Source: DATDRS01 sp035291605
GTDB taxonomy: Bacteria; Chloroflexota; Anaerolineae; Anaerolineales; UBA6663
Length of the DNA: 8,559 bases
Assembly: GCA_035291605.1 (NCBI GenBank)
Contig: DATDRS010000012.1
Location: 1 to 8,559 of the forward strand
Direction: 5' to 3'
Positions 4,973 through 8,559 of the stretch are shown here, piece by piece (the first letter of the stretch is position 1; each line of letters opens with the position of its first letter). A program made the translations under genes and the position numbers. The notes below the pieces were generated by a model that searched no databases, was not told the DNA's origin, and worked only from the letters and a program-made list of their open reading frames with translations.

Positions 4973-6013
4973 CTAGAACATGTCCCCCATGATCTTCAGC
5001 AAGGTCTCTTTGGGTGGGCGGATCTTGGCCTCGGGCAGGCGTGTGAGGGGCGTATCCCCCAACCGCTCGTGCTCGGCCAGGTTCGGGCGGCTGGTGTCCA
5101 CGTAGATCAGGCCGGTGATGAACAACTGCCTGTCGCGCGCCTCTTCCAGCAGGCGGATGGCCGCCATGCGGTCGGTCGGGTCGTGCGCCTTCTCGTCCAG
5201 TTTCTTGAGCACGATCTTCGAGTCGTCGTGCAGGACCACCTCCCGGCTCTCGCCGGGCGCGTAATCCACGGTGATCTCTTCCTGCGGCGGAATGTAGGTG
5301 AAGTCGTTGATGCGCTCGTCGTGGGCTTTGCCCCAGGCGTAGCTCTTCGTGGAGTCGTCCTTGTTGTTGAAGGTCACGCACGGGCTGATGATGTCGAGGA
5401 GCGCGGTGCCCCGGTGGCTGAGCGCAGCCTTGAGGAGCGTCGTGACCTGCTTGGGGTCGCCGGCGAACGAGCGGGCCACGAACCCGCACCCGGAGGCAAT
5501 CGCCTCGAGGCACAGGTCAATCGGGAGCAGCTCGTTGCGCCCGGCGTATTTGAGCTCCTGGCCCACGTCGGCGGTCGCCGAGAACTGGCCTTTGGTGAGG
5601 CCGTACACGCCGTTGTTCTCCACGATGTACACCATGCGCAGGTTGCGGCGCAGGAGGTGCTTGAACTGGCCGATGCCGATGCTGCCGGTGTCGCCGTCGC
5701 CGCTCACGCCGACGCTCAGCAGCCGGTGGTTGGCGACGAGCGCGCCCGTGGCGACGGACGGCATGCGCCCGTGCAGCGCGTTGAACGCAAACGAGCGGCT
5801 CAGAAAGTAAGCGGGGCTTTTGCTCGAACAGCCGATCCCGCTGAACTTGAGCAGGCCCTCCGGCCGGATGCCCAGGTCATAGCAGGCGTCAATAATGCGG
5901 GCAGAGATCGAGTCGTGGCCGCAGCCGTTGCACAGCGTCGACTCGAGGCCTCTGTAGTCGGCTTTGGTCAGGCCGATGATGTTCGTCTTGACCGGGGCAG
6001 AAGCGGTTGCCAT
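4973..6013 (-). CDS. korB: 2-oxoacid:ferredoxin oxidoreductase, beta subunit
   Basis: This is the thiamine-diphosphate and 4Fe-4S subunit of a two-subunit 2-oxoacid:ferredoxin oxidoreductase. The enzyme oxidatively decarboxylates a 2-oxoacid (2-oxoglutarate or pyruvate) to the acyl-CoA with ferredoxin as acceptor, or runs in reverse for CO2 fixation. The four cluster cysteines are visible: Cys28 and Cys31 in CNGCGH, Cys62 in GIGCSS and Cys212 in SPCVTFNN. The ThDP/Mg site is GDGD (105-108) and VENNGVYG (131-138), followed by GLTKGQFS. The protein is 346 aa, longer than compact archaeal beta subunits (about 300 aa) because of a C-terminal extension. The ATG is 1 nt past the korA stop codon, with AGGAAGG inside the korA end, indicating translational coupling. 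Substrate preference is not settled by sequence. Confidence 0.93.
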   Translation of the reverse strand: MATASAPVKTNIIGLTKADYRGLESTLCNGCGHDSISARIIDACYDLGIRPEGLLKFSGIGCSSKSPAYFLSRSFAFNALHGRMPSVATGALVANHRLLSVGVSGDGDTGSIGIGQFKHLLRRNLRMVYIVENNGVYGLTKGQFSATADVGQELKYAGRNELLPIDLCLEAIASGCGFVARSFAGDPKQVTTLLKAALSHRGTALLDIISPCVTFNNKDDSTKSYAWGKAHDERINDFTYIPPQEEITVDYAPGESREVVLHDDSKIVLKKLDEKAHDPTDRMAAIRLLEEARDRQLFITGLIYVDTSRPNLAEHERLGDTPLTRLPEAKIRPPKETLLKIMGDMF

Positions 6014-6014
6014 C

Positions 6015-7850
6015 TTAACCTTCCTTTTCCAGAATCGCGTCGGTGATCCAGCGCGCCGTCAACGGCAGGCCATCGCTGTGGTTGCAGGCGATCAGGCGCG
6101 CCGCGTGTTCGGGGACATGCAGGCGGAGAAACTGGAGCATCTGCGCGTCCGTATTGAGCTCGACCACGTACACCCGCTGGTGGGCGGCGACGAAGTCCTT
6201 GACCGAGTCCGCGAGAGGCAGGGCGCGCAGGCGCAGATAAGAAGCCTTGATCCCCTGCCGGGCCAGGCGGGCGCGGGTTTCCTCAACCGCCGGGTCCGCC
6301 GAACCAAAGCTGATGATCGCCGCGTCCGCGCCGGGGACGCGGTCCTCGACGGGCGCGGGGACAAGCTTGCGGGCGCTTTCGAACTTCCGGCCCAGGCGCT
6401 CCATGTTGCGCACCCAGTCGTCGGGGCGCTCGGAATAACTGGCGCGTTCGTTGTGCCCGGTGCCGCGCGTGAAGTACGCCGCGAGTGGATGCTCGGCGCC
6501 GGGCAGCGTCCGCCAGCCGATGCCATCGCCGTCCACATCTTTGTAACGCTGGAAACCGCCGAGCCGGTCCAAATCTTCCGCGGTCAACACTTTGCCGCGG
6601 TCCATCGGCTGATCGGGATAGTCGAACGGTTGGCTCATCCACTGATTCATGCCGAGGTCGAGGTCGCTCAACACGAACACCGGCGTCTGCAAGCGCTCGG
6701 CCAGGTCGAAGGCGCGCCAGCCGAACTCGAAGCACTCATACACCGAGCCGGGCAGAAGGCAGACGTGCTTGCTGTCGCCGTGGCCGGCCCAGTAAGCCGC
6801 GATAATGTCGCCCTGCGAGACGCGCGTGGGCAGGCCCGTGCTGGGGCCCAGCCGTTGAATGTCCCAGATCACCGCCGGGATTTCGGCATAGTAGCCGAGG
6901 TCCACGAACTCGGTCATGAGCGAGATGCCGGGGCCGGAGGTCGAGGTCATCGCGCGCGCTCCAGCCCACCCCGCCCCCAGCACCATGCCGAGCGCGGCCA
7001 GCTCGTCTTCGGCTTGAATGACCGAATACGTCGGCGTCCTGGTCTCGGGGTCAAGCCGCAGTTGAGGCAGATACTCATTGAGCGCGTCGGCCAGGCTGGT
7101 GGCCGGGGTGATGGGATACCACGCGGCGAAGGTGACGCCGCCGTAGATCGCGCCGAGCGCGGCGGCCGTGTTGCCGTCAATCATCATCAGCCCGTTGGTC
7201 TTGTCCAGCTTCTCCACCCGGTAGGGGTCGGTCTTCGTCAGGTTGGCCGCCGCCCATTCCGCCGCGGCGCGGACGACGCGCATGTTAGAGTCCACCGGCT
7301 TGCGCTTGCCGCGAAAGTGGTACATCAGCGCGGCCTCGATGTCGTTCAGGTCAATCCCGAGCAGGTGCGCCAGCGCGCCGACGTATACCATGTTCGCCAC
7401 GTACGTGCGCAGTTTCGCGTCGGCCTCGTGCTCGGCGGCGATCTTTTTGACCGGGATCGGGTAATAGGTCAGGTCGCCCCGGTTGAGCGGGATCTTGATG
7501 TCGTCGGCGTATATGAACACGCCGCCCGGCTCGACGGTCTGATGGTCCTCCAAGGCCGTGGCCAGGTTCAGCGCGACGACGATTTCCGCGCGCGGCCGGC
7601 GGGCGATGAAGCTCTCGTGGTTGAGGCGGATGGTATACCACGTGGGCTGCCCCTGAATGTTGGAGGGGAACAGGTTCTTCCCGCTCACCGGGACGCCCAT
7701 CTTGAACAGCGCGCGCAGCAGCGTCGTGTTAGCGGTCTGGCTGCCTGAGCCGTTCTTGGTGGCCACGCTGATGGAAAAATCGTTGACCACCGGGGCGCGC
7801 TCCGCTCCGGGCATCGCTTTCGCGCTAGACTGAACTTTGGTGATGGTCAT
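6015..7850 (-). CDS. korA: 2-oxoacid:ferredoxin oxidoreductase, fused gamma-alpha subunit
   Basis: The 611-aa protein combines the gamma domain (about 20-200, starting SISVATKNGSGSQTA) with the alpha pyrimidine-binding domain (from about 220) and a C-terminal domain II. Family motifs are YPITPATS (245-252), TSTSGPG (302-308) and RLGPSTGLPT (333-342), the last around the substrate-binding Arg region of archaeal enzymes. No ferredoxin (delta) domain is present, so electrons must go to a separate ferredoxin through the KorB cluster. The ATG at 7850 has AAGGAG (7860-7865) 9 nt upstream. The GntR-type regulator gene ends 36 bp upstream and korB follows with a 1-nt gap, so the three are probably one transcript. 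KorA-type 2-oxoglutarate specificity is the usual annotation; pyruvate or branched-chain oxoacids remain possible. Confidence 0.93.
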   Translation of the reverse strand: MTITKVQSSAKAMPGAERAPVVNDFSISVATKNGSGSQTANTTLLRALFKMGVPVSGKNLFPSNIQGQPTWYTIRLNHESFIARRPRAEIVVALNLATALEDHQTVEPGGVFIYADDIKIPLNRGDLTYYPIPVKKIAAEHEADAKLRTYVANMVYVGALAHLLGIDLNDIEAALMYHFRGKRKPVDSNMRVVRAAAEWAAANLTKTDPYRVEKLDKTNGLMMIDGNTAAALGAIYGGVTFAAWYPITPATSLADALNEYLPQLRLDPETRTPTYSVIQAEDELAALGMVLGAGWAGARAMTSTSGPGISLMTEFVDLGYYAEIPAVIWDIQRLGPSTGLPTRVSQGDIIAAYWAGHGDSKHVCLLPGSVYECFEFGWRAFDLAERLQTPVFVLSDLDLGMNQWMSQPFDYPDQPMDRGKVLTAEDLDRLGGFQRYKDVDGDGIGWRTLPGAEHPLAAYFTRGTGHNERASYSERPDDWVRNMERLGRKFESARKLVPAPVEDRVPGADAAIISFGSADPAVEETRARLARQGIKASYLRLRALPLADSVKDFVAAHQRVYVVELNTDAQMLQFLRLHVPEHAARLIACNHSDGLPLTARWITDAILEKEG

Positions 7851-7886
7851 GCCACAAATCTCCTTGATGAAGATGTCAATAACCCG

Positions 7887-8559
7887 TCAGGGCTGGGAAA
7901 CGCTGGCCGGAGCAGGTTCTCCCGCGAGGACCTCGGGCCGCGCGGTTTCGCGGTAACGCAGGAGAGCAGTGTGCTCGGCCAACAAACGGTGTCCCTGGTC
8001 CCAATCGCCGGCGATGATCGCGTTGACGATCGCCTCGTGATAGGTCCACACTTCGCGCAGGTACTGGTAATCCGAATACAGGCTGAGGCCGACGGCTTCG
8101 TAGGCTTCCCAGTAGGCTTCGAGCAACCCCTTGACGAAAGGGTTTTCCAGGCGGCGATAGATGGTGAGATGCAGGTCACGGTGCTCGGCGTGGGGAATTT
8201 GTATCGGCTGGCCGTTGAGCTTGGCCCACGCCTCGCGCACGAGGTCTCGCAGGTGCGCAAAATCGTCCGGCGTCAGCAGCGCCACGGCCTCGCGCCAGCA
8301 GGCGGTTTCCAGGTGATTGCGCAGCGTGCTGAACGCCTGAAACCGGGCGGGGTTGCCGGCTAAGGCATAGAGCAGGCTGAAGCGCACCGCCGGGAGGAAA
8401 GTGTATTCTTCGATGCGAATGCCGGTGCGGGGTCTGACATCCACGAGGCCGAGGCTGCGGGCGACTTCGAGCTGTTCGCGGAGCTTGCCGATGCTGATTT
8501 TGAGTTCCGCGCTCAACTCTTCGAGCGAGGGCAAATGGTCGCCGGGCTGGCAGTGGTGC
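7887..8559 (-). CDS. GntR-family (FCD/FadR-type) regulator, 5' end cut by window edge
   Basis: About 223 residues are visible; the start lies beyond the right edge. The winged-helix DNA-binding domain shows the GntR pattern PGDHLPSLEELSAELKIS, then a recognition-helix region and GLVDVRPRTGIRI. A TTG inside this motif at 8534 should not be taken as the start, since it would remove part of the domain. The C-terminal all-helical FCD ligand domain follows. Counting from that Leu, His122 (DLHLTI), His166 (YHEAIV) and His188 (AEH) match FCD metal/effector residues. His118 occupies a position where many members have Asp. The family usually senses small carboxylic acids. Being co-directional with korAB at 36 bp, it probably controls that operon in response to a 2-oxoacid or related metabolite (inference). 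Confidence 0.87.
   Translation of the reverse strand, partial: HHCQPGDHLPSLEELSAELKISIGKLREQLEVARSLGLVDVRPRTGIRIEEYTFLPAVRFSLLYALAGNPARFQAFSTLRNHLETACWREAVALLTPDDFAHLRDLVREAWAKLNGQPIQIPHAEHRDLHLTIYRRLENPFVKGLLEAYWEAYEAVGLSLYSDYQYLREVWTYHEAIVNAIIAGDWDQGHRLLAEHTALLRYRETARPEVLAGEPAPASVSQP

Noticed and set aside
5069..6046. 325-codon plus-strand frame opposite korB
   Set aside because: The opposite strand is a complete KorB with four cluster cysteines and the ThDP motif; this frame is compositional only.
5964..7748. 594-codon open frame on the plus strand opposite korA
   Set aside because: High-GC antisense shadow: no recognisable domain, Arg/Val/Gly-rich composition, and the opposite strand encodes a complete KorA with all motifs.

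Overview
The window is high-GC bacterial DNA with dense, mostly operonic coding. The fused gamma-alpha/beta 2-oxoacid:ferredoxin oxidoreductase pair, the strong Shine-Dalgarno sequences and the overall protein style fit Chloroflexota, perhaps an Anaerolineae-like lineage. That taxonomic guess is an inference from protein character, not a database result. No mobile element, CRISPR array, tRNA or rRNA was seen.

Layout. Bases 1-188 are a non-coding leader holding two small REP-like hairpins and an extended -10 promoter. This promoter drives fabF and fabH (plus strand), the elongation and initiation condensing enzymes of type II fatty acid synthesis. Everything from 2656 to the right edge is on the minus strand. 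Read in the direction of transcription (right to left) it contains: (i) a 3'-complete, 5'-truncated GntR/FCD regulator followed closely by korA and korB, a two-subunit 2-oxoacid:ferredoxin oxidoreductase, with a perfect 28-bp palindrome behind it; (ii) a compact redox unit of a CsoR/CstR-family repressor, an OsmC-family protein and thioredoxin, with a consensus sigma-70 promoter and a palindromic operator in front and a clear intrinsic terminator behind; (iii) a stand-alone SDR oxidoreductase with its own -10 element, convergent with fabH.

The most interesting part is the redox unit at about 3507-4838. The repressor keeps the two CsoR-family cysteines (Cys36, Cys65) but has Tyr instead of the copper-binding His at position 61. 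This is the pattern expected of thiol/persulfide-sensing CstR-like members rather than copper sensors. Its promoter carries an inverted repeat with a G-rich centre exactly over the -10 element and predicted start site. The downstream genes encode thiol chemistry (OsmC and thioredoxin) rather than a copper pump. The upstream ATG of the longest repressor reading frame lies inside the -35 box, so the true start is a GTG at 4778. The fabF promoter shares the string ATGTNNTATACTCCCC with this promoter, a possible regulatory link to fatty acid synthesis that is only suggestive.
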